DNA of 64,000 nt, taken from the NCBI RefSeq assembly GCF_002024165.1, contig NZ_MWQN01000001.1, forward strand, positions 2,893,365-2,957,364, read 5' to 3'. Below, piece by piece: positions 41,188-51,278 of the stretch. This DNA comes from Embleya scabrispora. Its GTDB lineage: Bacteria; Actinomycetota; Actinomycetes; Streptomycetales; Streptomycetaceae. A model generated the notes under the pieces. It worked only from the letters and a program-made list of their open reading frames with translations. It was not told the origin of the DNA and ran no database searches. A program made the position numbers and the translations under genes. Numbering within the stretch: position 1 is the first letter of the stretch; the number at the start of each line of letters is the position of its first letter.

Positions 41188-42017
41188 GGGACCAACCCCC
41201 TTTCCTCCAAGGCCACGCGCAGCGCTCGCAGCGCGTAGTACGTCCGTGATTTGACCGTGCCCTCCGGCACGCCGAGGGTCTTGGCCGCGTCGGCCACCGA
41301 ACTGCCCCGGTAGTAGGTCTCCAGCAGCACCGCGCGGTGCTCGGGGCTCAGCGCGGCCATCGCGTCGGCGACGTCCCAGGCGAGCACGGCCCGGTCGAAC
41401 TCCGCCTCCGCGCCCTCGTCGGGCACCGTCGCGAGCACCGCGTCGCCGGTCTCGGGAGGCCGGGCACGGCGGGCGCGGCCGACGTCGATCACCACGTTGC
41501 GGGCCACGGTGCACAACCAGCCGCGCACCGAGCCCCGGCCCGGGTCGAGCGCCTCGGGGTGACGCCAGGCCCGCAGCAGGGTCTCCTGCACCACGTCCTC
41601 GGCCCAGGCCCGGTCGCCGCCGGTCAGCCGGAGCGCGAATCCCAGGAGCGGGCCGCCGTGTTCGAGGTAGAGGGTGCGGATGACCGCCTCGTCGGCGGTG
41701 GATATTCGGGTCGCCGAGTGCAGCGGGTCGGCAGTGTGCAGCGGGTCGGCAGTGTGCGGCAGGTCGGCAGTGTGCGGCGGGTCGGCGGCCGGCAACCGGT
41801 CGGCGCCGGGCAGCGCGCCGCCCGCGTGCGGCGGGTCGGCGGCCGGTCGGTCGGCCTCGGGGGCGGTGCGCGCGAGGAAGGCGCGAGCCGCCGCCGGGTC
41901 CGCCTGCGCCTCGGCGCCGAGCACGTCCGAACGTTGCAACACACCCGCTTCACGAGCGGACGGGCCCGGCGGTTCATCCCGCGTCCCGGGACGGGACCGG
42001 CGGCGTATCCACGGCAT
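41184..42017 (-). CDS. ECF RNA polymerase sigma factor with extended N-terminus
   Basis: This 277-residue protein has sigma region 2 (VIRTLYLEHGGPLLGFALRLTGGDRAWAEDVVQETLLRAWRHPE) and region 4 (ALSPEHRAVLLETYYRGSSVADAAKTLGVPEGTVKSRTYYALRALR). About 100 extra residues precede region 2; they are Ala/Asp/Pro-rich and include a repeated His-Thr-Ala-Asp stretch from an 18-bp minisatellite. The ATG was chosen for its GGGAGG site. Translational coupling with the ZAS anti-sigma gene fixes the pairing. The target regulon is unknown. Confidence 0.87.
   Translation of the reverse strand: MPWIRRRSRPGTRDEPPGPSAREAGVLQRSDVLGAEAQADPAAARAFLARTAPEADRPAADPPHAGGALPGADRLPAADPPHTADLPHTADPLHTADPLHSATRISTADEAVIRTLYLEHGGPLLGFALRLTGGDRAWAEDVVQETLLRAWRHPEALDPGRGSVRGWLCTVARNVVIDVGRARRARPPETGDAVLATVPDEGAEAEFDRAVLAWDVADAMAALSPEHRAVLLETYYRGSSVADAAKTLGVPEGTVKSRTYYALRALRVALEERGLVP
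41714..41788 (-). repeat. 18-bp minisatellite in the sigma factor gene
   Basis: About four 18-bp units (plus-strand core CAGTGTGCRGCRGGTCGG) encode Pro-His-Thr-Ala-Asp repeats in the N-terminal extension of the ECF sigma factor. The unit is six codons, so length changes keep the frame. Confidence 0.75.
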
Positions 42018-42058
42018 GGCCGCATCCTCCCGTGACGAGGCCGCCGATGCACGGTTAA

Positions 42059-43624
42059 TCAGCCGATCATGACCCGGCCCAACAGATACGCGGCCGGCGC
42101 GGCGAGCGCGAGCGGCAGGGACACACCGGCGGTGAAGTGCACGAATCGGGACGGATGGTCGTAGCCGGCCACCCGCCGACCGAGCAGCGCGAGCGCCGCG
42201 GCACCGGCCCCGAGCAGCGCGGCGTACGGCGCCTCGCCGCCGAGCGAGACCGCCGCGGCGGCCCCCGCCGCGGCGCCGAGCAGCCAGGACGGGATCGGCG
42301 CGATCGCCGGAGGCAGCGGAACCGCCCGGACCAGCGTCGCGACACCCGCCGCCAGCACCGCCGGCACCACCGCCGCGCCCGCGTCGATCGGCCCGCCCGA
42401 CAGATCGCCCGCGACCAGATAGGCCACGTCGAAGGCGGTGATCAGCGCGGCGGAGGTGGTCACCGTCAGCGCGGGCAACAACTCCCCCGGTCGGGCCCCG
42501 CTCCGAACCTGTAGGGCCAGCGTCACCAACAACGCGCCGGCGAGCACCGCCGGCACACTCGCCAGCCCCTGCTCGCCCTTGGCATAGACCGCCGCGTCGG
42601 TACCGAACGCGACCAGCACCACCAGCGCGATGCCCTGACGCGCCGGCCACATGCCGTTCAGCCGGAACCACCCGACGGCGGTGAGCACCTGGAGGAACGC
42701 GACACCGAGCAGGAGAGCGGGCTTCCCGGCGATCGCGGTGACCGCGAGCACGCCGGCCAGTCCGACCGTGCACAGTCCCGGGAGCAGGCCGGGCGGATCC
42801 CAGATCGGCGTGCCGGTCGAGCGCGACGCGCGCGTGGGCGAGTCGCCGCGCCGGGGCGCGGGCACCGGAAGCGACGCACGGTCCGGATCGGACCGCGTCC
42901 CGACCCGGCGGTCGAGTTCGGCCGCGTAGTCGACGCCCTGATCGAACTCGACACCGGAATCGAAGTCGGTGTCCGCGGCGAAGTCGGTGTCCGCGGCGAA
43001 GTCCGTGCCGGCGGCGAACTCGGTGTCTGAGGCGAAGTCGGTGCCGTACTCGACTCCCGGCTCGAACTCCGGTGCGAATCCGGTCCCGTAGCCGCCGTGC
43101 CCGCCCGCGTCGTCCACGATCGCCGGCATCACCTCGGTCGCGCCGGCGTACTCGGCCCGACCGTGCTCGCCGTGGTGGGGCTCGCCCTGGTGCGGCGCCC
43201 CGCCGTACCCGTCGCCGCCGTAGGCCCCGAATCCGGGATCGGGAATCGCGGGCAGTACGTCGGTCGCGCCGTCGTAGCCGTAGCCGCCGCCCGGAGCCGG
43301 CACACGCGGCGGATCCGGGTAGCCGTACCCGCCGCCGGCCGCCTGGCCCGCCATCGGGTCCCGGTAGTCCTGGGGATACTGCTCCGTCTGATAGCCGTAG
43401 GCCCCGTGATCGGCCTGCTGCGGGTGCGGCTGCCCGTACTGCGCCCCCTGCGCCGGAACACCGCCGTAGGACTCGACGGGCTGCCCGCCGTACGGCTGCC
43501 CCACATCGCCGGGGTGCCCCGGATACCCCTGGGCGACCTGCTCCCCCGGGTATCCGGCGGCCGGGTCGTAGCCGCCCCGCTCCTCGTATCGGCCGCCCAC
43601 CGGGCGCCCGTCCGGGCCGCTCAT
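42059..43624 (-). CDS. Membrane protein with long Tyr/Gly/Pro-rich cytoplasmic tail
   Basis: This 521-residue protein has a disordered N-terminal half rich in Gly, Tyr, Pro and Gln (PGEQVAQGYPGHPGD...), an acidic Phe/Asp stretch with repeats of DFAADT at about 205-235, and a C-terminal half of about eight to nine transmembrane helices starting near residue 285 (LLPGLCTVGLAGVLAVTAIAG). The ATG overlaps the stop of the MoaD-like gene (ATGA). I do not recognise a functional family; similar proteins occur near glnR-mshD in Streptomyces. The low-complexity tail could mediate condensation or partner binding. Confidence 0.65.
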   Translation of the reverse strand: MSGPDGRPVGGRYEERGGYDPAAGYPGEQVAQGYPGHPGDVGQPYGGQPVESYGGVPAQGAQYGQPHPQQADHGAYGYQTEQYPQDYRDPMAGQAAGGGYGYPDPPRVPAPGGGYGYDGATDVLPAIPDPGFGAYGGDGYGGAPHQGEPHHGEHGRAEYAGATEVMPAIVDDAGGHGGYGTGFAPEFEPGVEYGTDFASDTEFAAGTDFAADTDFAADTDFDSGVEFDQGVDYAAELDRRVGTRSDPDRASLPVPAPRRGDSPTRASRSTGTPIWDPPGLLPGLCTVGLAGVLAVTAIAGKPALLLGVAFLQVLTAVGWFRLNGMWPARQGIALVVLVAFGTDAAVYAKGEQGLASVPAVLAGALLVTLALQVRSGARPGELLPALTVTTSAALITAFDVAYLVAGDLSGGPIDAGAAVVPAVLAAGVATLVRAVPLPPAIAPIPSWLLGAAAGAAAAVSLGGEAPYAALLGAGAAALALLGRRVAGYDHPSRFVHFTAGVSLPLALAAPAAYLLGRVMIG

Positions 43625-43881
43625 CCGCCGGCGAAGGGGGGCAGGACCTCCACGGTGCCGCCCTCGGTCAGGACGACCGCCGCGTGGTCGCGACGGCCGA
43701 CCGGGTCCCCGTCCACCACGAACGAGCAGTTCGCGACGACCGCCTCGAAGCGGGTCGAGCCGCCGTGGAGCTCCCGCGCCCGGCGCAGCGCCTCGGCGAG
43801 GGTGGCCGCGTCGTACGGCTCCTCCGGCGTGCCCGCGGCCTCCTTCGCCGCGGCCCAGTACCGCATGGTGCCGACCGCCAT
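43621..43881 (-). CDS. MoaD/ThiS-like sulfur-carrier protein
   Basis: This 86-residue beta-grasp protein ends in PPFAGG, with the C-terminal Gly-Gly that is adenylated and thiocarboxylated in MoaD and ThiS. The start MAVGTMRYWAAAKEAAGTPEEP and VVANCSFVVDGDPVGRRD...VEVLPPFAGG fit MoaD better than ThiS. It may serve molybdopterin synthesis or another sulfur-transfer path; no moaE or moeB lies nearby. The ATG has GGGAGGG. Its stop overlaps the next gene. Confidence 0.82.
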   Translation of the reverse strand: MAVGTMRYWAAAKEAAGTPEEPYDAATLAEALRRARELHGGSTRFEAVVANCSFVVDGDPVGRRDHAAVVLTEGGTVEVLPPFAGG

Positions 43882-44036
43882 CGCGCGCCCTCCCGTGTAT
43901 CTGCGTCGTGTGTGGGTCCGCCGGTGTGCCGGTGCCCGGTGTGTCGATGCGCCGTCCCGGTGCCGACCGGCGCCGAGGCGTGCAGCATCCATGATGACGC
44001 CTCGGGACGAGCCCTTCGGTCCGCCCGGCGCGCGGA

Positions 44037-44891
44037 TCACCCTTCGGTGTGCGCCCGGGCCCACCGGCCGATCCGGTCCACCAGCTCGGCGTCGACCGCG
44101 TTCTCGGCGTGTCCGAGGCCGGGTTCGATCCACAACTCCTTCGGCGGCCGGGCCGCGGCGTGGATCTGCCGGGGGTGGTCGAGCGGGAAATAGGGGTCGC
44201 GATCGCCGTGCACCACGAGCAGTGGCGTGGGCGCGAGCGCGGCGGCTGCCTCGAACGGGGCGAGCGGGACCGGATGCCAGGGCTCGGCGGAGATCCGGGT
44301 GCCGAGCGCGAGCCGGGCGAGCACCCGGCCGGCCGGTCGTTCGATCGCGAAGTGCACCCGCCGCATCGGCGCGGTCCCCCGGTAGTACCAGCGGGCGGGC
44401 GCGCTGACCGCGACCACCGCCGCCGGTCCGGGGTACAGCGCCGCGTGCCGCAGCACGACCCCGCCGCCCATCGAGAAGCCGACGGTGACCACTCGGCGGT
44501 AGCCGAGCCGGCGGCCCCAGCCGATCGCCGCCTCCAGGTCGCGCACCTCGCGGTCGCCGACCGTGCTCAGCCCGGTGGACGCGCCGTGTCCGCGAAAGTC
44601 GAACCCGATCACCCCGCCGTGCCGGCCCAGGCCGCGCAGCACCGCGCCGACCGCCGGCCGCCGCCACGATCCGGTGAACCCGTGGGCGACCACGAAGACC
44701 CGATCGAGTGCCCCGGAACCCGCCGCGGCATCGGTCGCGGGCCCGTGTACCGCGCTGATCCGCACGTCGTCCTCGGTGCACAACACGGCCCGTTCGGATG
44801 CGGGCATTCCGGTGACCGGCGGGTCGCCGAAGGTCGGATGGGGTGTCCGCAGTGCGGGAAGATCCCCGGGTGGGTCGGTTCCTCGAGACAT
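44037..44891 (-). CDS. Alpha/beta hydrolase
   Basis: This 284-residue protein has the alpha/beta hydrolase pattern: [10 protein letters not shown] for the oxyanion hole, DFRGHGAS, the nucleophile elbow GFSMGGGV, a late acid in [11 protein letters not shown] and the catalytic His in [10 protein letters not shown]. There is no clear signal peptide. The substrate is unknown. An alternative start lies at an internal Met about 28 codons in; the first ATG is divergent from glnR with about 170 bases between. Confidence 0.82.
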   Translation of the reverse strand: MSRGTDPPGDLPALRTPHPTFGDPPVTGMPASERAVLCTEDDVRISAVHGPATDAAAGSGALDRVFVVAHGFTGSWRRPAVGAVLRGLGRHGGVIGFDFRGHGASTGLSTVGDREVRDLEAAIGWGRRLGYRRVVTVGFSMGGGVVLRHAALYPGPAAVVAVSAPARWYYRGTAPMRRVHFAIERPAGRVLARLALGTRISAEPWHPVPLAPFEAAAALAPTPLLVVHGDRDPYFPLDHPRQIHAAARPPKELWIEPGLGHAENAVDAELVDRIGRWARAHTEG

Positions 44892-44998
44892 GTTCGCTAT
44901 CCTGGCCCCGCAGGCTCTCCTCCGACGACGGGCACACCCCAGGGACCCCGGTAGTGGTTCCCCGACGGTTACGGAATCGGACGAGTCGGCGACCGATG

Positions 44999-45029
44999 AA
45001 GGATCCGGGCGACGATGCCCCGGGTCCTT
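44999..45029 (+). promoter_or_regulatory. Terminator-like hairpin in the glnR leader
   Basis: AAGGATCCGGG pairs with CCCGGGTCCTT (11 bp, one G-T pair) and is followed by the T-rich stretch TTCGTGTTTTGTGCCTGTTTTT, ending just before the glnR ribosome site. It looks like an intrinsic terminator in the 5' leader and could attenuate glnR, or could end a transcript from further upstream. Confidence 0.5.
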
Positions 45030-45063
45030 TCGTGTTTTGTGCCTGTTTTTGGGAGGTGTCCCG

Positions 45064-45777
45064 TTGAGTGCCCTGCTGCTGCTCACGAACGCGCTCCAGC
45101 CGTCTGCCGAGGTGCTGCCCGCGCTCGGACTGCTGCTGCACCAGGTACGGGTGGCCCCGGCCGAGGCCTCCGCCCTGGTCGACGCGCCCGCCGCCGACGT
45201 CATCCTGGTCGACGGCAGGCGTGACCTCCCCCAGGTGCGCAGTCTGTGTCGGGTCCTGCGGACCACCGGGGTCGGCGCCCCCCTGGTCCTGGTGGCCACC
45301 GAGGGCGGTCTGGCCGCGCTGACCGCCGACTGGGGCGTCGACGACGTGCTCCTGGACACCGCCGGGCCGGCCGAGGTCGAGGCCCGTCTGCGGCTGGCGA
45401 TCGGCCGGCTCCAGGCGGCGCAGGGCGCGGAGGACGAGCCCACCGAGATCCGCAACGGCGACCTGAGCATCGACGAGGCCACCTACAGCGCGAAGCTGCG
45501 CGGGCGGGTGCTCGATCTGACGTTCAAGGAATTCGAGCTGATCAAGTACCTCGCGCAGCACCCGGGCCGGGTGTTCACCCGGGCCCAGCTGTTGCAGGAG
45601 GTGTGGGGATACGACTACTTCGGCGGCACCCGCACGGTGGACGTGCACGTGCGCCGGCTGCGGGCCAAACTCGGGCCGGAGCACGAGTCGCTGATCGGCA
45701 CCGTGCGCAACGTCGGCTACCGGTTCGTGGTGCCCGACCGGGGCGTCGGGGACGTCGCGGTCGCCGAGCGGGTGTGA
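45064..45777 (+). CDS. glnR: Nitrogen regulator GlnR
   Basis: This 237-residue OmpR-type regulator matches S. coelicolor GlnR (SCO4159) almost throughout: [25 protein letters not shown] at the start, the [17 protein letters not shown] segment and the winged helix [56 protein letters not shown]. The receiver-like domain lacks the usual acidic pocket, so it is an orphan regulator not controlled by ordinary Asp phosphorylation. It controls ammonium assimilation genes. The TTG start has a GGGAGG site 7 bases upstream. The C-terminus is about 30 residues shorter than I recall for S. coelicolor. Confidence 0.92.
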   Translation: MSALLLLTNALQPSAEVLPALGLLLHQVRVAPAEASALVDAPAADVILVDGRRDLPQVRSLCRVLRTTGVGAPLVLVATEGGLAALTADWGVDDVLLDTAGPAEVEARLRLAIGRLQAAQGAEDEPTEIRNGDLSIDEATYSAKLRGRVLDLTFKEFELIKYLAQHPGRVFTRAQLLQEVWGYDYFGGTRTVDVHVRRLRAKLGPEHESLIGTVRNVGYRFVVPDRGVGDVAVAERV

Positions 45778-46009
45778 GCCCGCGCACCCGGGCGACCCGC
45801 GTCCGCGCCCCGGGGCAACCGGCGTCCGGTGACCGCCGGCGGCGGGCATCGGCAAGTGAACCCCGCCCAGTCGGCCGACGGGGCGGCACATCCGGCTCCT
45901 ATGCCTACAAAGCAGACTTATCCGGAAGAACGCGGAGGACCGTCCCGTCCTCGCGTCCAGGTTGTGAACTCCCGTGAGCCGCGCCGGTCCCCGTCCCTAC
46001 AATGACCGC

Positions 46010-47029
46010 GTGCCCAAAGTGACCCGCGACGACGTCGCCCGCCTCGCGGGGACCTCCACCGCGGTGGTCTCCTACGTCGTCAACAACGGCCCGCGCCCGG
46101 TCGCTCCGGCCACGCGCGAGCGTGTGCTCGCGGCCATAGACAAGCTCGGCTACCGCCCCGACAGCGTGGCCCAGGCGATGGCCAGCCGCCGCACGAACCT
46201 GATCGGACTGGTGCTGCCCGACGCCCGGCAGCCGTTCTTCGCCGAGCTCGCGCACACCGTCGAGCAGGCCGCGTTCGAGCAGGGCCGGCTGGTGCTGATC
46301 GGCAACTCCGACTACGAGGACGACCGCGAACTGCACTACGTGCGCGCGTTCCTCGGCATGCAGGTGTCCGGCCTCGTGCTGGTCAGCCAGGGCCCCTCGG
46401 AGCGCGCCGCGCGCGAGATCGCCACCCGCGACGTGCGGGTGGTGCTGATGCACCGCCAACCCGACGCGCTGGGCGGTGACGCGGTCATCCTGGACGACGT
46501 CCAGGGCGCCTACACCGCGGTCCGGCACCTGGTGGACACGCACGGCTTCACCCGGGTGGACTGCCTCGGCGGGCCGCCCACCACTCCCGACTCGGGCGAC
46601 CCGGTCACCGACCACGTCACCGGCTGGCGGCGGGCACTGGCCGAGCGCGGGCTGCCCACCGAGGGCCTGCTGCACGAGGCGCCCTTCGGCCGCTTCGGCG
46701 CCTACCAGGTCGCGCTGTCCCTGCTGTCCGGACCGGACCGGCCCCGGGCGCTGTTCTGCTCGACCGACGACCAGGCGATGGGCGTGCTGCACGCGGCGCG
46801 CGAGGTGGGCCTGCGGGTGCCGGACGACCTCGCGGTGGTCGGCTTCGACGACATCGCCGAGGCGGCCATCGCCGACCCGCCGCTGACCACGGTCACCTCC
46901 GACCGGCCGGGCATGGCCCGCGCCGCGGTGGAGCTCGCCCTGGAGCGCGAACCGGCCGCGGCCGGCGACCCGCGCGTGCGTACCTTCCCGTCCACGCTGG
47001 TGGTCCGGCGCAGCTGCGGCTGCGGCTGA
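46010..47029 (+). CDS. LacI family transcriptional regulator
   Basis: This 339-residue LacI-type repressor has the helix-turn-helix ([28 protein letters not shown]), the hinge region and a ligand domain ending in LPLTT-like [24 protein letters not shown]. The C-terminus RRSCGCG has three clustered Cys. A TACAAT -10 box at 45998-46003 places the transcription start at this GTG, so the message is leaderless and an in-frame GTG 12 codons upstream is excluded. The same gene lies between glnR and mshD in S. coelicolor (SCO4158). Ligand and targets are unknown. Confidence 0.88.
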   Translation: MPKVTRDDVARLAGTSTAVVSYVVNNGPRPVAPATRERVLAAIDKLGYRPDSVAQAMASRRTNLIGLVLPDARQPFFAELAHTVEQAAFEQGRLVLIGNSDYEDDRELHYVRAFLGMQVSGLVLVSQGPSERAAREIATRDVRVVLMHRQPDALGGDAVILDDVQGAYTAVRHLVDTHGFTRVDCLGGPPTTPDSGDPVTDHVTGWRRALAERGLPTEGLLHEAPFGRFGAYQVALSLLSGPDRPRALFCSTDDQAMGVLHAAREVGLRVPDDLAVVGFDDIAEAAIADPPLTTVTSDRPGMARAAVELALEREPAAAGDPRVRTFPSTLVVRRSCGCG

Positions 47030-47098
47030 CCGCCCCCGGCTCGGCCGCGGCCGACGGCCTTGGGACGGCTCCCGGCATCGCTCAGTACCGTGGACGTC

Positions 47099-48040
47099 AT
47101 GGACCTCGCGGATGTGTCGATCGAAACGGTGAACCGGGCCTCGGCGGATGACGCCGCCGCCGTACTGGCCCTGGCGGAGGCGGCGGCCGGCGTCGACGGC
47201 GCGGCGCCGTTGTCCGAGCAGTCCCGGCTGGAGCTGCGCCACGGCGCGCCCTCGGCCCGCGAACTGCTGGCCCGCGACGCCTCCGGGATCGTCGGCTTCG
47301 CGCACCTCGACGGCGCGGACCCCGTGGACGGACCCGCCGCCGAACTGTTCGTGGCTCCGGCCGCCCGCGGCGCGGGCCTGGGCCGGGCGCTGCTGGAAGC
47401 CGTGCTCGCCGAGGCCGCGCGGGTCGACGAGCGGGGCCGGCTGCGGGTCTGGGCGCACGGCAAGCTGCCGGCGGCCGGGCGCCTGGCCGAGGCGCTGGAC
47501 TTCACCGCCTTCCGCGAGTTGTGGCAGATGCGCCGGGTGGCCGACACCCCGGTGCCCGAGGTCGCCACGCCCGCCGACGTGCGGCTGCGCACCTTCCGCC
47601 CGGGCGTGGACGATCGGGCCTGGCTCGCGTTGAACGCGAAGGCGTTCGCCCACCACCCCGAGCAGGGCGCGTGGACGACCGAGGACCTGACCCGGCGGTT
47701 CGCCGAGCCGTGGTTCGACCCGGCCGGCTTCTTCCTCGCCGAGGACGCGAACACCGGCGAGCCGCTCGGCTTCCACTGGACCAAGACGCATCCCGCGACG
47801 GCGGACTCGGGCCCGCTGGGCGAGGTGTACGTGGTCGGCGTCGACCCGGCCGCGCAGGGTCGCGGCCTGGGCGCGCTGCTGACCGCGGTGGGCCTGCGAC
47901 ACCTGGCCGAGCGCACCGTCGACGGCGTGCCGGTTGCCGAAATATTGTTGTATGTGGACGCGGACAACGAGCCGGCGGTCAAGGTCTATACCCGTTTGGG
48001 CTTTCGCGTGCATACAGTCGATGTGATGTACCGACGTTGA
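47099..48040 (+). CDS. mshD: Mycothiol synthase MshD
   Basis: This 313-residue enzyme has two tandem GNAT acetyltransferase domains. It acetylates cysteinyl-glucosaminyl-inositol to complete mycothiol. The acetyl-CoA loop of the C-terminal active domain is VVGVDPAAQGRGLGALLTAVGL; the N-terminal domain keeps VAPAARGAGLGRALLEAVL. LYVDADNEPAVKVYTRLGF near the end is typical. A TACCGT -10 box 8 bases before the ATG suggests a leaderless message. With mshA in the same window, first and last steps of mycothiol synthesis are covered. Confidence 0.92.
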   Translation: MDLADVSIETVNRASADDAAAVLALAEAAAGVDGAAPLSEQSRLELRHGAPSARELLARDASGIVGFAHLDGADPVDGPAAELFVAPAARGAGLGRALLEAVLAEAARVDERGRLRVWAHGKLPAAGRLAEALDFTAFRELWQMRRVADTPVPEVATPADVRLRTFRPGVDDRAWLALNAKAFAHHPEQGAWTTEDLTRRFAEPWFDPAGFFLAEDANTGEPLGFHWTKTHPATADSGPLGEVYVVGVDPAAQGRGLGALLTAVGLRHLAERTVDGVPVAEILLYVDADNEPAVKVYTRLGFRVHTVDVMYRR

Positions 48041-48064
48041 ACACCGTGTGAAACCTGGCGAACA
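48021..48064 (-). promoter_or_regulatory. Candidate PHO box at the mshD-ppk junction
   Basis: On the minus strand TTTCACACGGT, GTTCAACGTCG and GTACATCACAT follow in exact 11-bp phase and fit the PhoP unit GTTCAYYYRGG moderately; a weak unit precedes them. The site overlaps the last codons of mshD and ends about 60 bases before ppk. PhoP control of ppk is known in Streptomyces, which makes the site plausible. Confidence 0.4.
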
Positions 48065-48124
48065 ACTGTTTCGGGTCGCCTCCGTACAGGTGCACATAGA
48101 CCAGCGCGAAAAGACAATGGTCGG

Positions 48125-50299
48125 ATGAACGCCGAGACTCCCGCCGCACGATCCTCCCGACACCTCACCGTGGCCGTGCCGCCGGCGAAGACCGGCGGCG
48201 CCACCGTCACCGCGGCTCCGGCGCACGCGGAGTCCGAGCTGCCCCTGGACCGGTTCCTGGACCGCGAGGGCAGCTGGCTGGCGTTCAACGAGCGGGTGCT
48301 CGAACTCGCCGAGGATCCGAGCACCCCGCTCCTGGAGCGGGCTCGCTATCTGGCCATCTTCGCGTCCAACCTCGACGAGTTCTTCATGGTCCGGGTGGCC
48401 GGCCTCAAACGCCGGATCGCCACCGGTCTGGCCGTACGCGCGGCGAGCGGACTCCAGCCGCGCGAGGTGCTGGAGAACATCTGGTCGCGCAGCCGCGCCC
48501 TGATGGCGCGCCACTCCACCTGCTTCCACCACGACGTGCTGCCCGCGCTCGGCGAGGCCGACATCCAACTGCTGCGCTTCGACGACCTCACCGACGGCGA
48601 GCGGCAGTCGCTCTACGCGCTCTTTCGCGAGCGGGTCTTCCCGGTGCTCACCCCGTTGGCGGTCGACCCGGCGCACCCCTTCCCGTACATCTCCGGCCTG
48701 TCGCTGAACCTGGCCGTGATCGTGCGCAATCCGCGCTCGGGCAACGAGCACTTCGCCCGGGTCAAGGTGCCGCCGCTGCTGCCGCGCTTCGTGGAGACCT
48801 CGCCGGCCCGCTTCGTGCCGCTGGAGGAGGTGATCGCCGAGTTCCTGGGCGATCTGTTCCCGGGCATGGACGTGCTCGGCCACCACGCGTTCCGGGTCAC
48901 CCGCAACGAGGACCTGGAGGTGGAGGAGGACGACGCGGAGAACCTGCTCCAGGCGCTGGAGCGGGAGCTGATGCGCCGCCGGTTCGGCCCGCCGGTGCGG
49001 CTCGAGGTCGAGGAGACCATCGACCCGCACGTGCTCGACCTGCTGGTGCGCGAGTTGGGTGTGGGCGAGAAGGAGGTCTACCCGCTGCCGGGGCCGCTGG
49101 ACCTGACCGGACTGCACGCGATCGCCGACCTGGACCGGCCGGAGCTGAAGTTCGGCCGCTTCGTCGCCGGCACCCACCGCGACCTGGCCGAGGTGGAGAC
49201 CGCGCAGGCCGCCGACGTGTTCGCCGCGATGCGCAAGCGCGACATCCTGGTGCACCACCCCTACGACTCGTTCGCGACCTCGGTCCAGGCCTTCCTGGAG
49301 CAGGCCGCGGCCGATCCGAACGTGCTCGCGATCAAGCAGACCCTGTACCGCACCTCGGGCGACTCGCCGATCGTGGACGCGCTGGTCGACGCGGCCGAAT
49401 CGGGCAAGCAGGTACTGGTCCTGGTCGAACTCAAGGCCCGCTTCGACGAGCACGCCAACATCACCTGGGCGCGCAAGCTGGAGCAGGCCGGCTGCCACGT
49501 CGTGCACGGCGTGGTGGGCCTGAAGACGCACTCCAAGCTGTGCCTGGTGGTGCGCCAGGAGGGCGACGCGCTGCGCCGCTACTGCCACATCGGCACCGGC
49601 AACTACAACCCGAAGACCGCCCGCCTCTACGAGGACCTGGGCCTGCTGACCGCCGACCCGCAGGTCGGCGAGGACATGTCGAACCTGTTCAACCGGCTGT
49701 CCGGCTACTCGCGCGCGCAGTCCTTCCGGCGCCTGCTGGTCGCGCCGCACTCGCTGCGCAACGGACTGGTCGAGCGGATAGAGCGGGAGGTGGCCAACCA
49801 CGAGGCGGGCCTGCCCGCCTACGTCCGGCTGAAGTCCAACTCGCTGGTTGACGAGCTGGTGATCGACGCGCTGTACCGCGCCTCGCAGGCGGGCGTGCCG
49901 GTGGACCTGTGGATCCGGGGCATCTGCGCGCTGCGGCCGGGTGTTCCCGGGTTGTCCGAGACCATCCGAGTGCGCAGTATTCTCGGCCGATTTTTGGAAC
50001 ACTCGAGGGTGTGGGTCTTCGCCGGCGGCGGCGAGCCCGAGGTGTGGATCGGCAGCGCCGACCTGATGCACCGCAATCTCGACCGCAGGGTCGAGGCGGC
50101 GGTGCGGCTGCGCGGCGATCGACACCGCGACGAGATGACGTCCTTCATGGACCTGGGGATGAGCGCGGAGACCGCGTCCTGGCACCTCGACCGGGACGGT
50201 ACCTGGACCAGGCACGCGACGGCGGCCGACGGCACCCGGCTTCGCGACGTGCAGGAGCACCTCATCGAGAGCCGGAGGCGCAGACGTGGGCCGGAGTAG
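48125..50299 (+). CDS. ppk: Polyphosphate kinase 1
   Basis: This 724-residue enzyme reversibly builds polyphosphate from ATP. The N-terminal domain starts with [24 protein letters not shown] and [16 protein letters not shown]. The phospholipase-D-like catalytic domains contain the phosphohistidine segment [15 protein letters not shown] and [24 protein letters not shown], and end in [13 protein letters not shown]. All motifs are intact. An extension of about 40 residues precedes the core. The ppk-CHAD-mutT1-pst order is that of S. coelicolor, and the CHAD gene overlaps the end of ppk. Confidence 0.95.
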   Translation: MNAETPAARSSRHLTVAVPPAKTGGATVTAAPAHAESELPLDRFLDREGSWLAFNERVLELAEDPSTPLLERARYLAIFASNLDEFFMVRVAGLKRRIATGLAVRAASGLQPREVLENIWSRSRALMARHSTCFHHDVLPALGEADIQLLRFDDLTDGERQSLYALFRERVFPVLTPLAVDPAHPFPYISGLSLNLAVIVRNPRSGNEHFARVKVPPLLPRFVETSPARFVPLEEVIAEFLGDLFPGMDVLGHHAFRVTRNEDLEVEEDDAENLLQALERELMRRRFGPPVRLEVEETIDPHVLDLLVRELGVGEKEVYPLPGPLDLTGLHAIADLDRPELKFGRFVAGTHRDLAEVETAQAADVFAAMRKRDILVHHPYDSFATSVQAFLEQAAADPNVLAIKQTLYRTSGDSPIVDALVDAAESGKQVLVLVELKARFDEHANITWARKLEQAGCHVVHGVVGLKTHSKLCLVVRQEGDALRRYCHIGTGNYNPKTARLYEDLGLLTADPQVGEDMSNLFNRLSGYSRAQSFRRLLVAPHSLRNGLVERIEREVANHEAGLPAYVRLKSNSLVDELVIDALYRASQAGVPVDLWIRGICALRPGVPGLSETIRVRSILGRFLEHSRVWVFAGGGEPEVWIGSADLMHRNLDRRVEAAVRLRGDRHRDEMTSFMDLGMSAETASWHLDRDGTWTRHATAADGTRLRDVQEHLIESRRRRRGPE

Positions 50300-51278
50300 C
50301 AAGCAGGCGACGATCATTCCCCGACCGCGCGCGGCGGCCGAGGACACCTCCGCCGGCGAGATCCTGCTCGCCCATCTGGTCGGCGAGGCGGGCGCGTTCA
50401 TCGACCAGCTGCCCCGCCTGGGCGCGGGCGAGGAGGACGCCGCGCACCAGGCCCGGGTGGCCGCCAGACGCATCCGCAGCGCGCTGGCCACCTGCGCGCC
50501 GCTGCTCGACCCGGAGCCCGCCCAACGCCTGCGCACCCGGCTGCGCGAGGCCGCGGACGCGCTGGCCGGCGAGCGCGACTCCGAGGTACTGCTCGAGCGG
50601 CTGCTCGCGGACCTGGACGCGCTGCCCGAGCGGCCGGGGACGGTCCGGGCCCGGGCGCTGGCCGAGCGCCGACTGCGCGGCGACCTGGGCTCCGGACGGG
50701 CCCGGGCGCTGGCCGCGCTCGACTCGGGACTGTTCACCACGCTGTCCGCCGCGTTGGTGGAGCCGGCCCTGGGGTTGACCTTCACCGCGCGGGCGGCGGA
50801 CCCGGGCGCCGAGGTGGTGCCGAAGCTGGTGGCCCGCACGCTGCGCCGACTCGACCGGGCCGCCGACGCGCTGCCGCTGGTCGCGGCGGGGGTGCCGTAT
50901 CCGGATCCCGTGGACGGCCCCGGCTTCTCCCCGTACGCCGGCACCGACGACGACGCGTGGCACCGGGTGCGGATCCTGGCCAAGCGGGCCCGCTACGCCG
51001 CCGACATGTGCGTGCCCGCGTTCGGCGCGCCCGCCGCCCGGCTGGCCCGGCGGCTCAAGGCGGTCACCGAGGTCCTGGGCATCCACCAGGACGCCTGCAT
51101 CGCGGCCGACGCGGTGGCCGAACTGGCGGCCGCGCCCCGGATCGGCGGGCCCGCCTCGTTCGTGCTCGGCGAGTTGTACGCCCGCGAGCGGTGGGCGGCG
51201 ACGGCGCAGCGCCACGCCTTCACCCGGGTCTGGCCCGGGGCCTACGCGCACGACGTCAGGTCGTGGCTCGATGGATGA
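50286..51278 (+). CDS. CHAD domain polyphosphate-binding protein
   Basis: This 330-residue all-helical protein has the CHAD fold with its conserved basic and His residues: [41 protein letters not shown] and [19 protein letters not shown] domains bind polyphosphate in a basic groove and are found on polyphosphate granules. The GTG overlaps the ppk stop by 14 bases, so translation is coupled to ppk, supporting a shared role. Confidence 0.9.
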   Translation: MGRSSKQATIIPRPRAAAEDTSAGEILLAHLVGEAGAFIDQLPRLGAGEEDAAHQARVAARRIRSALATCAPLLDPEPAQRLRTRLREAADALAGERDSEVLLERLLADLDALPERPGTVRARALAERRLRGDLGSGRARALAALDSGLFTTLSAALVEPALGLTFTARAADPGAEVVPKLVARTLRRLDRAADALPLVAAGVPYPDPVDGPGFSPYAGTDDDAWHRVRILAKRARYAADMCVPAFGAPAARLARRLKAVTEVLGIHQDACIAADAVAELAAAPRIGGPASFVLGELYARERWAATAQRHAFTRVWPGAYAHDVRSWLDG

